Shown here: piece after piece, positions 1 through 5,630 of the stretch
Layout of the letters: every line of letters starts with the position of its first letter
How positions within the stretch are numbered: position 1 is the first letter of the stretch
Source of the DNA: an uncultured Clostridia bacterium
GTDB taxonomy: Bacteria; Bacillota; Clostridia; UBA1381
Direction of reading: 5' to 3'
Length of the DNA: 6,567 nucleotides
NCBI GenBank assembly: GCA_944391255.1
Contig: CALXSW010000267.1
Span: forward strand, 1 to 6,567
The notes under the pieces: generated by a model
The model's database searches: none
What the model was told of the DNA's origin: nothing
The model's input: the letters and a program-made list of their open reading frames with translations, nothing else
Position numbers and translations under genes: made by a program

Positions 1-2
1 AT

Positions 3-50
3 CTTGACGAGCTCAATGCTTTTATAGAAGCGAAACGCAAAGAGCATTAA
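3..50 (+). CDS. C-terminal end of a probable BlaI/MecI-family repressor (partial, cut by window edge)
   Basis: Only the last 15 codons are present. They read LDELNAFIEAKRKEH and end in TAA at 48-50, 27 bases before the next gene, whose ribosome site lies in that gap. The charged, helical tail is compatible with the end of a BlaI/MecI winged-helix repressor, but the peptide alone identifies nothing. The assignment rests on position: genes for BlaR1/MecR1-type peptidases are usually preceded directly by the gene for the repressor that they control. Family membership is inference; the reading frame itself is seen. Confidence 0.5.
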   Translation, partial: LDELNAFIEAKRKEH

Positions 51-64
51 TTACTTGCAAGGAA

Positions 65-70
65 AAGGAG
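65..70 (+). promoter_or_regulatory. Ribosome binding site of the M56 peptidase gene
   Basis: AAGGAG lies 7 bases before the ATG at 78 and sets that start. The site is in the short gap after the preceding stop, which supports co-transcription with the upstream gene. Confidence 0.8.
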
Positions 71-77
71 AATTTAA

Positions 78-1544
78 ATGAAGCTGTTTTTTATTGATAT
101 GATTGAAATGGCTCTGCCTATATCTATTCTTATTTCACTGCTGCTAATAATATCGCCACTGATCAAAAAAAGTTTTGTGGTAAAATGGAGATATTTTATG
201 TGGATGTTTATAGCGCTTCGGCTGATTATCCCGTTTAAACTAAATGCATTTACCGCGCCTATTACAATGCGGATACCCAACAGCTTATACGCTGCTTCCT
301 CGGATTCGTTTCAGTCTATTGATCAGTCTGGTCTGATATCGCCACAGAATATTATCATGATGATATGGATAATGGGTATGATATGTTTCGGACTATATCA
401 AGCTTTATCATATTTAAGTTTCAGTAGAGCAGTGCGCAGATGGTCGAAGACTGTAAACGATGATATGATGATCCGCTTTTTTAGGGAGATAAAGAAAAGC
501 ACAGGTAAGAAGAGAAAGCTTGATATAAAAATTTGCCGCGCCATATCCACACCTATGCTATTCGGTCTGATAAAGCCAACGCTGCTTATGCCTGACAGAT
601 CATACACCGAACAGGAACTGAATGTTATATTAAGTCATGAACTTATTCATTTTAAGAGAAATGACATATTATACAAATTCTTAATCACTGTCGCTAACTG
701 CATAAACTGGTTTAATCCATTTGTTTATATAATGGCAAACGCGGCTAATAGAGATATTGAGCTTGTATGCGATTCTGAGGTCGTAAAAAATCATGATATG
801 AAATTTAGATGTGATTATTGCAGTGTTATACTGAATATGATCCACAACAGAAAAACATATACAACTCCGCTTTCCACATGCTTTATAATTTCAAAAAAGG
901 TGATGAAAGAACGTTTTTCCCAGATACTTGACATAAAGAAAAAGCGCAAAGGAATTATTATGTTTATCATTGTCATGGTGTCAGCTGCAATAAGCGGAAG
1001 TCTTATTACATTTGCCGCAGAACGAGTGGCAGACACAGTAGAAAACGAGCTTATAAGCAGTGAAGGCTATTCTACGCCTATCACATCTGAGGCAAACATT
1101 CCAACATCAGACCAAAGCAATTCGGCACCGGTATACACTGAACAGGAAACAGAATATCCGGATGTAAAATCCACCACCATCAAATCCGATAGCATCATAA
1201 ATAAATACAGCGATACAGAAACGGCTGATGATGAGATTTATTATGATACGGAGCAAAATCAAACAGCATCGTATAATATTTCAAGCGTTCAAAATGATGA
1301 TATCTATAACACGTATAGTATATCATCAGTTGACAGCTACGCATCGAACACTGCTCAAAGCGATGCTGAAACGCAAAAAACAAGCATCAAAGGGGAAGAA
1401 ACAGATTATATACCCAATGTTGAACCCGACAGCATTTCATCAGACGGCAGCAAGGAAACATACAATATTTCTGATGACAAAACAGTCGTTTTACAGTATG
1501 GAGATGATAACGAGCTTGATACGGGGTATATTATAATAAAATAA
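78..1544 (+). CDS. BlaR1/MecR1-like M56 membrane metallopeptidase with a non-penicillin-binding C-terminal domain
   Basis: A 488-residue polytopic membrane protein of peptidase family M56. Hydrophobic segments lie near residues 8-28, 36-53, 91-113 and 293-314. The cytoplasmic zinc loop between the third and fourth carries HELIH at 187-191 (HExxH: two zinc-binding His and the catalytic Glu). NPFVYIMANAANRDIELVCD follows at 213-232, with a Glu suited as third zinc ligand. In BlaR1/MecR1 this protease relays an outside signal by causing cleavage or inactivation of the partner repressor, here presumably the upstream gene. The part beyond residue 315 differs from BlaR1. Instead of a class-D-like penicillin sensor it has about 170 residues rich in Ser, Thr, Asp, Glu and Tyr, with (S/T)Y(N/S)IS recurring near 398-402, 412-416 and 461-465. 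I see no SxxK plus KTG arrangement. The signal is therefore unknown and beta-lactam sensing is unlikely. The protease family is certain; its target is inferred. Confidence 0.9.
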   Translation: MKLFFIDMIEMALPISILISLLLIISPLIKKSFVVKWRYFMWMFIALRLIIPFKLNAFTAPITMRIPNSLYAASSDSFQSIDQSGLISPQNIIMMIWIMGMICFGLYQALSYLSFSRAVRRWSKTVNDDMMIRFFREIKKSTGKKRKLDIKICRAISTPMLFGLIKPTLLMPDRSYTEQELNVILSHELIHFKRNDILYKFLITVANCINWFNPFVYIMANAANRDIELVCDSEVVKNHDMKFRCDYCSVILNMIHNRKTYTTPLSTCFIISKKVMKERFSQILDIKKKRKGIIMFIIVMVSAAISGSLITFAAERVADTVENELISSEGYSTPITSEANIPTSDQSNSAPVYTEQETEYPDVKSTTIKSDSIINKYSDTETADDEIYYDTEQNQTASYNISSVQNDDIYNTYSISSVDSYASNTAQSDAETQKTSIKGEETDYIPNVEPDSISSDGSKETYNISDDKTVVLQYGDDNELDTGYIIIK

Positions 1545-1568
1545 CATCTAAACCATCTTGGGAGATAA

Positions 1569-1574
1569 AAGGAG
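1569..1574 (+). promoter_or_regulatory. Ribosome binding site that fixes the SLH-protein start
   Basis: AAGGAG ends 7 bases before the ATG at 1582. A TTG at 1558 in the same frame would put this site inside the gene and place a charged octapeptide before the signal sequence, so 1582 is preferred. Confidence 0.8.
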
Positions 1575-1581
1575 ATATACT

Positions 1582-2586
1582 ATGAAAATAAAAATAATAT
1601 CTGCAATACTCGCATTTACAATGATTGCCACTCCAACATTAGCAGAAACATGGATAACAGTATCGTCATGGGCATACAATGATGTGAGCAATTTTAAAAA
1701 GGAAGGAATGCTTCCTGAAAGCCTTGACAGTGAAAGCGATTTTACAAAACCAATAACCCGCCTTCAGTTAGCACAGATACTTCATTCAGCTCTTACAAAT
1801 GTTGCTGACACTTCAATAAAAAATATATATTCTTCCAATCAATTTTGTGATACCAATGACGAAAGTGCGAATTATTTATATTGGAGAAGAATAATAACAG
1901 GAGAACGTTCAAATGAATATGATGAAAATGGTATAGAAAAGCCATACTTTTATCCCGACAGACTGCTGACTCGCGAAGAAATTGCAGTTATAGCTGACAG
2001 AACCATTGAGTGGTTTTTAGGCAATGACATGCCACAAAAACAGCTTATGGAAATATCCGATATATCGACTGTTTCTAATTGGGCAGTCGAAAGCGTGAAA
2101 AAAATGGTAAACGCAGGAATAATGTCCGGAGTTGGTGACGGCATATTTTCTCCAAAAGACAATCTCACAATTGAGCAGGCAATCAGCATTGTTTACAGGC
2201 TTTATAATCTTATGCCCACAGGCCAAACCGCGGATGGAGCAGGTATTGATGCAAATGAAGAAACAGTCGTTCAGACATATACCAACGGTATAACAGAAAC
2301 AAAAAAAGATAACAAGCTTTTTCTCCGTCAAGATGAAAATATATTAATGGAATTTGAAACTGATATATACTCAAATATTTTCTGTGAAACTGTTGATGGC
2401 ACTTTATATGCAGCCGCTCAGAACTGTTACGGCAAAACAGATATATACAATCTCGTCAACCATGAAATAACTGCTAAAATACCGTATCCAATCTATTCAG
2501 TAGATAAGGAATACATAACAGCAAAATCATCGGTCATATATTCCGGTCTTTCCGTCTGTGAGTCCGCCTACGAAATCCTTTTCTGA
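1582..2586 (+). CDS. Exported S-layer-homology (SLH) protein, C-terminus lost at a junction
   Basis: Predicted 334 residues from the ATG at 1582. Residues 1-22 form a signal peptide (MKIKI start, hydrophobic core, cleavage after TLA). Three SLH-like repeats follow: about 27-75 (WAYNDV, with TRLQLAQIL), 88-147 (YFYPDRLLTREEIAVIADR) and 157-212 (NWAVESVKKMVNAGIMSG, then ISIVYRLYNL). SLH repeats normally bind pyruvylated secondary cell-wall polymers and hold a protein at the surface. Residues 213-315 are a unique region with beta-strand character (FETDIYSNIFCETVDGTLYA) that I cannot assign. From about residue 316 to the stop, the frame is simply the antisense of the PL8 lyase ORF, so the last 15-20 residues are probably not native and the real protein was longer. 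The gene begins 37 bases after the M56 peptidase gene on the same strand, so the two are likely one operon, possibly a surface protein and its sensor. Confidence 0.85.
   Translation: MKIKIISAILAFTMIATPTLAETWITVSSWAYNDVSNFKKEGMLPESLDSESDFTKPITRLQLAQILHSALTNVADTSIKNIYSSNQFCDTNDESANYLYWRRIITGERSNEYDENGIEKPYFYPDRLLTREEIAVIADRTIEWFLGNDMPQKQLMEISDISTVSNWAVESVKKMVNAGIMSGVGDGIFSPKDNLTIEQAISIVYRLYNLMPTGQTADGAGIDANEETVVQTYTNGITETKKDNKLFLRQDENILMEFETDIYSNIFCETVDGTLYAAAQNCYGKTDIYNLVNHEITAKIPYPIYSVDKEYITAKSSVIYSGLSVCESAYEILF
2527..2545. other. Junction 1: SLH gene joined tail to tail with the lyase gene
   Basis: The plus-strand SLH frame and the minus-strand lyase frame overlap over 2527-2586. The lyase reads convincingly as PL8 down to about GLTDGKTGIY (codons to about 2536) and then stops at 2527. 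The SLH protein reads sensibly up to about residue 315 (2526). Neither has its expected end. Base composition also changes here, from AT-rich on the left to visibly more GC-rich on the right. The exact breakpoint is uncertain by several bases. Confidence 0.7.
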
Positions 2587-3705
2587 TCTCCATGCTCCGT
2601 CTCCGAGCTGATAGTGCTCTCCTTCACCGTCACAATATCTCTCGGTTGAATCAGCCGTTGTTCCGGGTATCTTGTACATATCGGCTGTTATCCAATAATC
2701 CTCCGAATACTGTGTATCGTTGTTGTTATACAGAGATGTGGCTCCTGACGCGTGACGGCCGTTCTTCTCCGTTCCGCTGTATGAGTCATATGAGCAGAAA
2801 TGCGACAGCGCTCCGCTGTAACGCTGCTGTTCCTGCTCTGACAGCTCGTCCCAGACGATCGCGAGAGCTGACGTGTACTGCTCCGGAACTCCTATTATAT
2901 AATCCCACCAGTTTCCGCCGCTCACCATTTTCGTTGATGAGTTATACCAATACTTATCGGCATAGCTCAGCGCCGTCTTTATTTTCTCCAAAAGCTCCGC
3001 GCTGTGGTAATATGAGCTGTCCTCCGCCTGATATGCGAGAGCCATATTATTTATACGCGTATAGAGCTTTGTAAGCTGTGCCGACTGCTGATTCATTCCC
3101 GTTATATCGCTCCATATAAATCCATATGCCGATGTAGGCAACGTCATATTCTTCATATACGTCGCCACATTTGAATCCTTTGCCGCGCTTGATGAATATG
3201 CCTCTGAAATGCTTTCAGCTATCGAAATACGAGCAGCGGCAGCCTGAGCAGAAAAGTTATCAAGCTTTTCATCAAGCTCCTTCTTTTCATCAGACGCGAG
3301 AACGCTGTACACAGAATTCATTCTGTTTTCGGCAAGCGCCTCATACGCTCTGTATGTTTCTTCCAGTTCCGGATGCTCTGCAATATCGCTTTCGCTGTAC
3401 TGAGAGTCCAGAATACCGCGGTCAAAGCTCAATTCGGCATTTTCCAGATTTACGCCGTCATTAAGTTTTATGATCCTCGCGTCTATCGTGTCAAAATAGC
3501 ATATATTCCCATCCTGCACAAACGGAACGCTCTTCCACACGCTGCCGGAATTTGAATACTCGATAGATGTCACATTTCCATCAACTGTTATCCTGTTGAC
3601 GGGCTTTCTGCCGCCGAGTGAAATTTCAGCGGCAAGCGCCCCGGAAGCTGATGAGAGCACCGCGATAACCGCAATAAGCGATGTAATACGTTTTAAATGC
3701 TTCAT
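2527..3705 (-). CDS. Secreted PL8-family polysaccharide lyase, internally deleted and C-terminally truncated
   Basis: A 392-residue ORF, while PL8 lyases (hyaluronate, chondroitin AC, xanthan) usually have about 700-1000 residues. Residues 1-26 are a signal peptide ending ALA/AE. About 27-100 look like an N-terminal beta domain, and about 105-303 match the alpha/alpha-toroid, with NWWDYIIGVP at 265-274. The text then passes without transition into the PL8 central beta-sandwich: GTEKNGRHASG at 311-321, YNNNDTQYSEDYW at 326-338, KIPGTT at 345-350 and FVGGLTDGK at 378-386. The second half of the toroid, which carries the family's catalytic Asn, His and Tyr and the usual DGSFIQH-type motif, is missing, as are the rest of the sandwich and the C-terminal domain. 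Lyase activity is not expected. The gene begins 40 bases after the GH88-tail ORF, as expected of an operon producing and then processing unsaturated uronides. PL8 assignment is firm; substrate is open. Confidence 0.85.
   Translation of the reverse strand: MKHLKRITSLIAVIAVLSSASGALAAEISLGGRKPVNRITVDGNVTSIEYSNSGSVWKSVPFVQDGNICYFDTIDARIIKLNDGVNLENAELSFDRGILDSQYSESDIAEHPELEETYRAYEALAENRMNSVYSVLASDEKKELDEKLDNFSAQAAAARISIAESISEAYSSSAAKDSNVATYMKNMTLPTSAYGFIWSDITGMNQQSAQLTKLYTRINNMALAYQAEDSSYYHSAELLEKIKTALSYADKYWYNSSTKMVSGGNWWDYIIGVPEQYTSALAIVWDELSEQEQQRYSGALSHFCSYDSYSGTEKNGRHASGATSLYNNNDTQYSEDYWITADMYKIPGTTADSTERYCDGEGEHYQLGDGAWRSEKDFVGGLTDGKTGIYDR
2785..2802. other. Junction 2: in-frame loss of the PL8 catalytic region
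   Basis: On the minus strand the lyase changes from toroid text (YSGALSHFC) to central beta-sandwich text (SYDSYSGTEKNG) around residues 302-308. In family members these two stretches are separated by a few hundred residues. The frame is kept. The plus-strand sequence here contains TATGAG twice, 9 bases apart (TATGAGTCATATGAG), a possible short homology whose role cannot be judged from this copy alone. Confidence 0.7.
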
Positions 3706-3712
3706 AAGCTGT

Positions 3713-3719
3713 CACCTTT
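3713..3719 (-). promoter_or_regulatory. Ribosome binding site of the PL8 lyase gene
   Basis: Minus-strand AAAGGTG ends 7 bases before the ATG at 3705. It lies in the 40-base gap after the preceding ORF, so translation is independent while transcription is probably shared. Confidence 0.75.
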
Positions 3720-3745
3720 CATTATTTTACAATTATCTGAAAACC

Positions 3746-4807
3746 TTACCAGTACATTCTGTAATAATGCAGAAGTCTTACAAGCGCCTCCATGAAGTAA
3801 TAGTCACCCCATATAACAGGCTCGTTGACGCAGAGATCAAGCTTATACGCGTAAACTCCCGCCTTTAATACAGCTGTTTCGCTTTCTTCAGGAGTATACA
3901 TATAATTCTTTATAAGATCATGTATAAGAACCTTTGCCGCCTCCTCGTTGTAATACGTCGTCTTAAGGCCTATCGAAACATCACCGTTTCCGTCCGGATT
4001 TACGTTCATGCTTATCGAAACAGGATAATTTTCATCATCCATATAGAAATCCTTTATTACCTGTATATTGCTTGTTCCTGTATACGCGTCAGCCTTGAGA
4101 GCTATAGCTCTGTCAGTCTTATACGGAGCTGCCTCTCTTGTGAGCGAAAGCGGATCAGCCGCAGCAGCGCCTACCGCCACGTTCTGGAACAATGACTGAT
4201 CCCATGAGCTTACAACCGCTCCTGCTGATGAATTCGGCTGTTTCTCCGTGGTCATATTATATTCAGCATCTTCCGCCGGGAAGAGATTATCTCTCTGCCC
4301 TCTGTTGCTGTATGTTATCGCCGTTGTTTTATCTGAAAGTGATACCTCTGAATTAAAGTTGTTTGAATATATATCATCTTCAGCCTTGAATGTATATGTA
4401 TATGTTCCTGAACCGTCTGTAACGATCAGCTTATAATCGTCATATACATATCCGTCCGTAATATCAGCGCCCTCTGCGTTCACTATTTCCGCGTCAGCGT
4501 CAGCGTTAAGCACCGGTCTCAGAGCTGAAACAGGATATCCGTTTATCAGACCTGTTATAGACGCTGTATCGTTTTCAACTGTCAGAGTAGACTCCTCAAA
4601 TCCCTTAAGCGGCGCATCTGCCGGTATCGTTGGCAGCGGAGCTGCTGTAGGAGCTGATGTAGGAGGAGCTGTAGGCTCTTCCGCTGTTTCTGTTACATTT
4701 ATATTGTCAAGCATTATGCCGCCCATATTCAGGTTGTTCTGGAAACGGAATAAGCTTGTGTATTCATAATCAGCCGATACGTCAGCGAACTTTCTGTTAA
4801 CTATCTT
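3746..4807 (-). CDS. Chimeric ORF: secreted CAZyme accessory modules fused in frame to a GH88 unsaturated glucuronyl hydrolase C-terminus
   Basis: The frame is open from 4807 (TAG at 4808-4810) to TAA at 3746. A caller would pick ATG 4726, but in-frame coding text upstream of it (NRKFADVSADYEYTSLFRFQ) shows the true start is missing. Numbered from 4726: residues 1-13 end a beta-sandwich module (MGGIMLDNINVTE), 15-37 are a Pro/Thr/Ala linker, about 40-115 an Ig-like module (IVNAEGADITDGYVYDDYKL, TDGSGTYTYTF), and about 118-256 a second sandwich module starting DIYSNNFN and cut before its expected end. Residues 257-326 match the end of GH88 enzymes: EEAAKVLIHDLIKNY, then VIWGDYYFMEALVRLL and a terminal YW. 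GH88 removes the 4,5-unsaturated uronic acid left by lyases. Its catalytic aspartates lie further N-terminal and are absent, so no activity is expected. GH88 enzymes are normally cytoplasmic or simple secreted barrels; this architecture looks like a join of two genes. Confidence 0.75.
   Translation of the reverse strand, partial: KIVNRKFADVSADYEYTSLFRFQNNLNMGGIMLDNINVTETAEEPTAPPTSAPTAAPLPTIPADAPLKGFEESTLTVENDTASITGLINGYPVSALRPVLNADADAEIVNAEGADITDGYVYDDYKLIVTDGSGTYTYTFKAEDDIYSNNFNSEVSLSDKTTAITYSNRGQRDNLFPAEDAEYNMTTEKQPNSSAGAVVSSWDQSLFQNVAVGAAAADPLSLTREAAPYKTDRAIALKADAYTGTSNIQVIKDFYMDDENYPVSISMNVNPDGNGDVSIGLKTTYYNEEAAKVLIHDLIKNYMYTPEESETAVLKAGVYAYKLDLCVNEPVIWGDYYFMEALVRLLHYYRMYW
3945..3965. other. 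Junction 3: binding module fused in frame to GH88 tail
   Basis: Minus-strand text changes from a beta-sandwich pattern (NPDGNGDVSIGLKT) to the helical GH88 end (TYYNEEAAKVLIHDL). The sandwich lacks the closing strand type (GGIMLDNINV) seen at the end of the previous copy, and the GH88 part lacks all but its last ~70 residues. Confidence 0.6.
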
Positions 4808-4812
4808 CTATC
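4785..4812. other. Junction 4: headless binding-module ORF against headless sugar kinase
   Basis: Leftward from here a minus-strand ORF begins without its N-terminus. Rightward a plus-strand kinase begins without its N-terminus. No promoter, start codon or ribosome site serves either. Two divergent genes each missing their 5' part, with nothing between them, cannot be an ordinary intergenic region. Confidence 0.65.
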
Positions 4813-5485
4813 GGTTTTTCTAAAGATCTCCTCTGATTACGTAAAAGAAGTACCGACTCTTTACCACAGAATCCCCGATGCAGATGTTCCTGTTCTTATA
4901 TCAAATGACGGTGATATATCCGCTCTTGGCGGTGTGATCCAGAATGCGCAGTCGCCTCTCTTAGGCGTTTCATTCGGAACAAGCTTTGCAGCCGGATATG
5001 TGGACAGAAATAAGTCGCTCACCTCAAGACTGAATGAATTAGCGTTCGTTCCGATCAATTTTTCACCGTCTGCTACAGTAGATCCTTGGTCAGGTGATAA
5101 GGGATGCTCTGCAATGTATCTCTCACAGGAGGGAGTGGCAGCGCTCGCGCCTGATTTTGACATAGAGCTTGACAAGGATATGACAGTTTCACAAAAATGC
5201 TGGATCATACGCGATCTGTTAGAGGCAAACGAAGAGCACGCTGTAAAGCTATATACAGATCTTGGAAAATGGTTTGGTCTTTCGATAGCATGGTTTTCAC
5301 AGTTTTATGATTTGAAAACGATCATGATCGCAGGCGGAACTGTCGGCGGATATGCCGGTGAGGTAATGCTTAAAGGCGCGTCGGACGCGCTCAGCGCAGA
5401 ATTTCCTGAGCTGTATGAAAAGCTTACGTTTATGGGAAGTGCCGGACAGGATCAGGCAGTAACGGCCGCCATGGTAACAAAATAA
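4805..5485 (+). CDS. ROK/hexokinase-like sugar kinase, N-terminally truncated
   Basis: About 226 residues of C-terminal kinase sequence; the frame is open from 4754, but kinase-like text starts only near 4814. GTG at 4934 is a possible formal start, yet conserved text lies before it (VPVLISNDGDISALGG, 4889-4936), so it is not the natural one. ISNDGD resembles the ROK motif with the catalytic Asp. LLGVSFGTSFAAGYVD follows as a nucleotide-binding Gly/Thr stretch. IMIAGGTVGG near 5327-5355 matches the late adenosine-binding GG motif. The Cys-rich zinc signature of classic ROK kinases is not present; WSGDKGCSAMYLSQEGV stands in that place. The lost N-terminus would hold the first DxGxT phosphate-binding motif and part of the sugar site, so this copy should be inactive. 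It precedes a PIG-L deacetylase and nagB on the same strand, which suggests an amino sugar as substrate (inference). A fully sequenced homologue would be about 300-400 residues. Confidence 0.75.
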   Translation, partial: LLSVFLKISSDYVKEVPTLYHRIPDADVPVLISNDGDISALGGVIQNAQSPLLGVSFGTSFAAGYVDRNKSLTSRLNELAFVPINFSPSATVDPWSGDKGCSAMYLSQEGVAALAPDFDIELDKDMTVSQKCWIIRDLLEANEEHAVKLYTDLGKWFGLSIAWFSQFYDLKTIMIAGGTVGGYAGEVMLKGASDALSAEFPELYEKLTFMGSAGQDQAVTAAMVTK

Positions 5486-5503
5486 GCCAAATACATCACA
5501 CAT

Positions 5504-5523
5504 ACTTATTTTATATAATAAGT
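5504..5523. repeat. AT-rich inverted repeat downstream of the kinase gene
   Basis: ACTTATT, 6-base spacer, AATAAGT: a perfect 7-bp stem, extendable by a T-G and an A-T pair, 18 bases after the kinase stop. The stem is all weak pairs except one and has no following T-run, so it is a poor intrinsic terminator. It may be a regulator site or decoration of the 3' end. Confidence 0.4.
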
Positions 5524-5536
5524 GTCTCTCCCTATA

Positions 5537-5559
5537 TAGGCACTCAGACAGAGTGCCTG
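5537..5559 (+). terminator. GC-rich hairpin between kinase and deacetylase genes
   Basis: GGCACTC at 5539-5545 and GAGTGCC at 5551-5557 pair perfectly around the 5-base loop AGACA, with one more A-T and one T-G pair outside. It is the strongest structure in the 145-base gap. No T-run follows (TGATCTCTAAAAC), so termination would be weak or factor dependent. It could instead be an operator or an mRNA processing or stability element that sets the deacetylase-nagB part apart from the kinase. The upstream AGTG at 5522-5525 could compete for CACT at 5541-5544. Confidence 0.4.
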
Positions 5560-5616
5560 ATCTCTAAAACAACCGTACGATCCAACGGATAAATATATAA
5601 CTAATTTTCTTTGGTG

Positions 5617-5623
5617 AAAGGAG
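5617..5623 (+). promoter_or_regulatory. Ribosome binding site of the PIG-L deacetylase gene
   Basis: AAAGGAG ends 7 bases before the ATG at 5631, a near-ideal clostridial site. It makes the start unambiguous. I see no convincing -35/-10 pair in the gap; the TATATAA stretch near 5594-5600 is a weak -10 candidate only. Confidence 0.8.
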
Positions 5624-5630
5624 CATACAT

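Noticed and set aside
78..1544. Annotation as a beta-lactam sensor (blaR1/mecR1)
   Set aside because: The protease half fits, but no penicillin-binding domain follows the last membrane segment, so a resistance role is not supported.
1558..1581. TTG start giving eight extra residues on the SLH protein
   Set aside because: It would place the AAGGAG ribosome site inside the gene and put a charged stretch before the signal peptide; ATG at 1582 is well spaced from that site.
2592..3074. 160-codon plus-strand ORF opposite the lyase gene, with others at 3171-3464 and 3596-3868
   Set aside because: They are antisense to a recognisable PL8 protein, show biased Arg/Cys/Pro-rich composition without family features, and have no convincing ribosome site.
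2529..4815. ATCGGT present at both outer joins (2529-2534 and 4810-4815), like a target-site duplication around an inserted block
   Set aside because: A 6-base match within two loosely defined breakpoints can be chance. There are no terminal inverted repeats or transposase, and the left and right flanks do not form one gene when the block is removed.
4861..5208. Minus-strand ORF opposite the kinase
   Set aside because: The plus strand carries the ROK-like motifs throughout; the minus-strand protein resembles nothing and has no ribosome site.
5587..5610. Promoter before the deacetylase gene
   Set aside because: TATATAA stretches occur, but no matching -35 at proper spacing is evident and such AT-rich text is common here.
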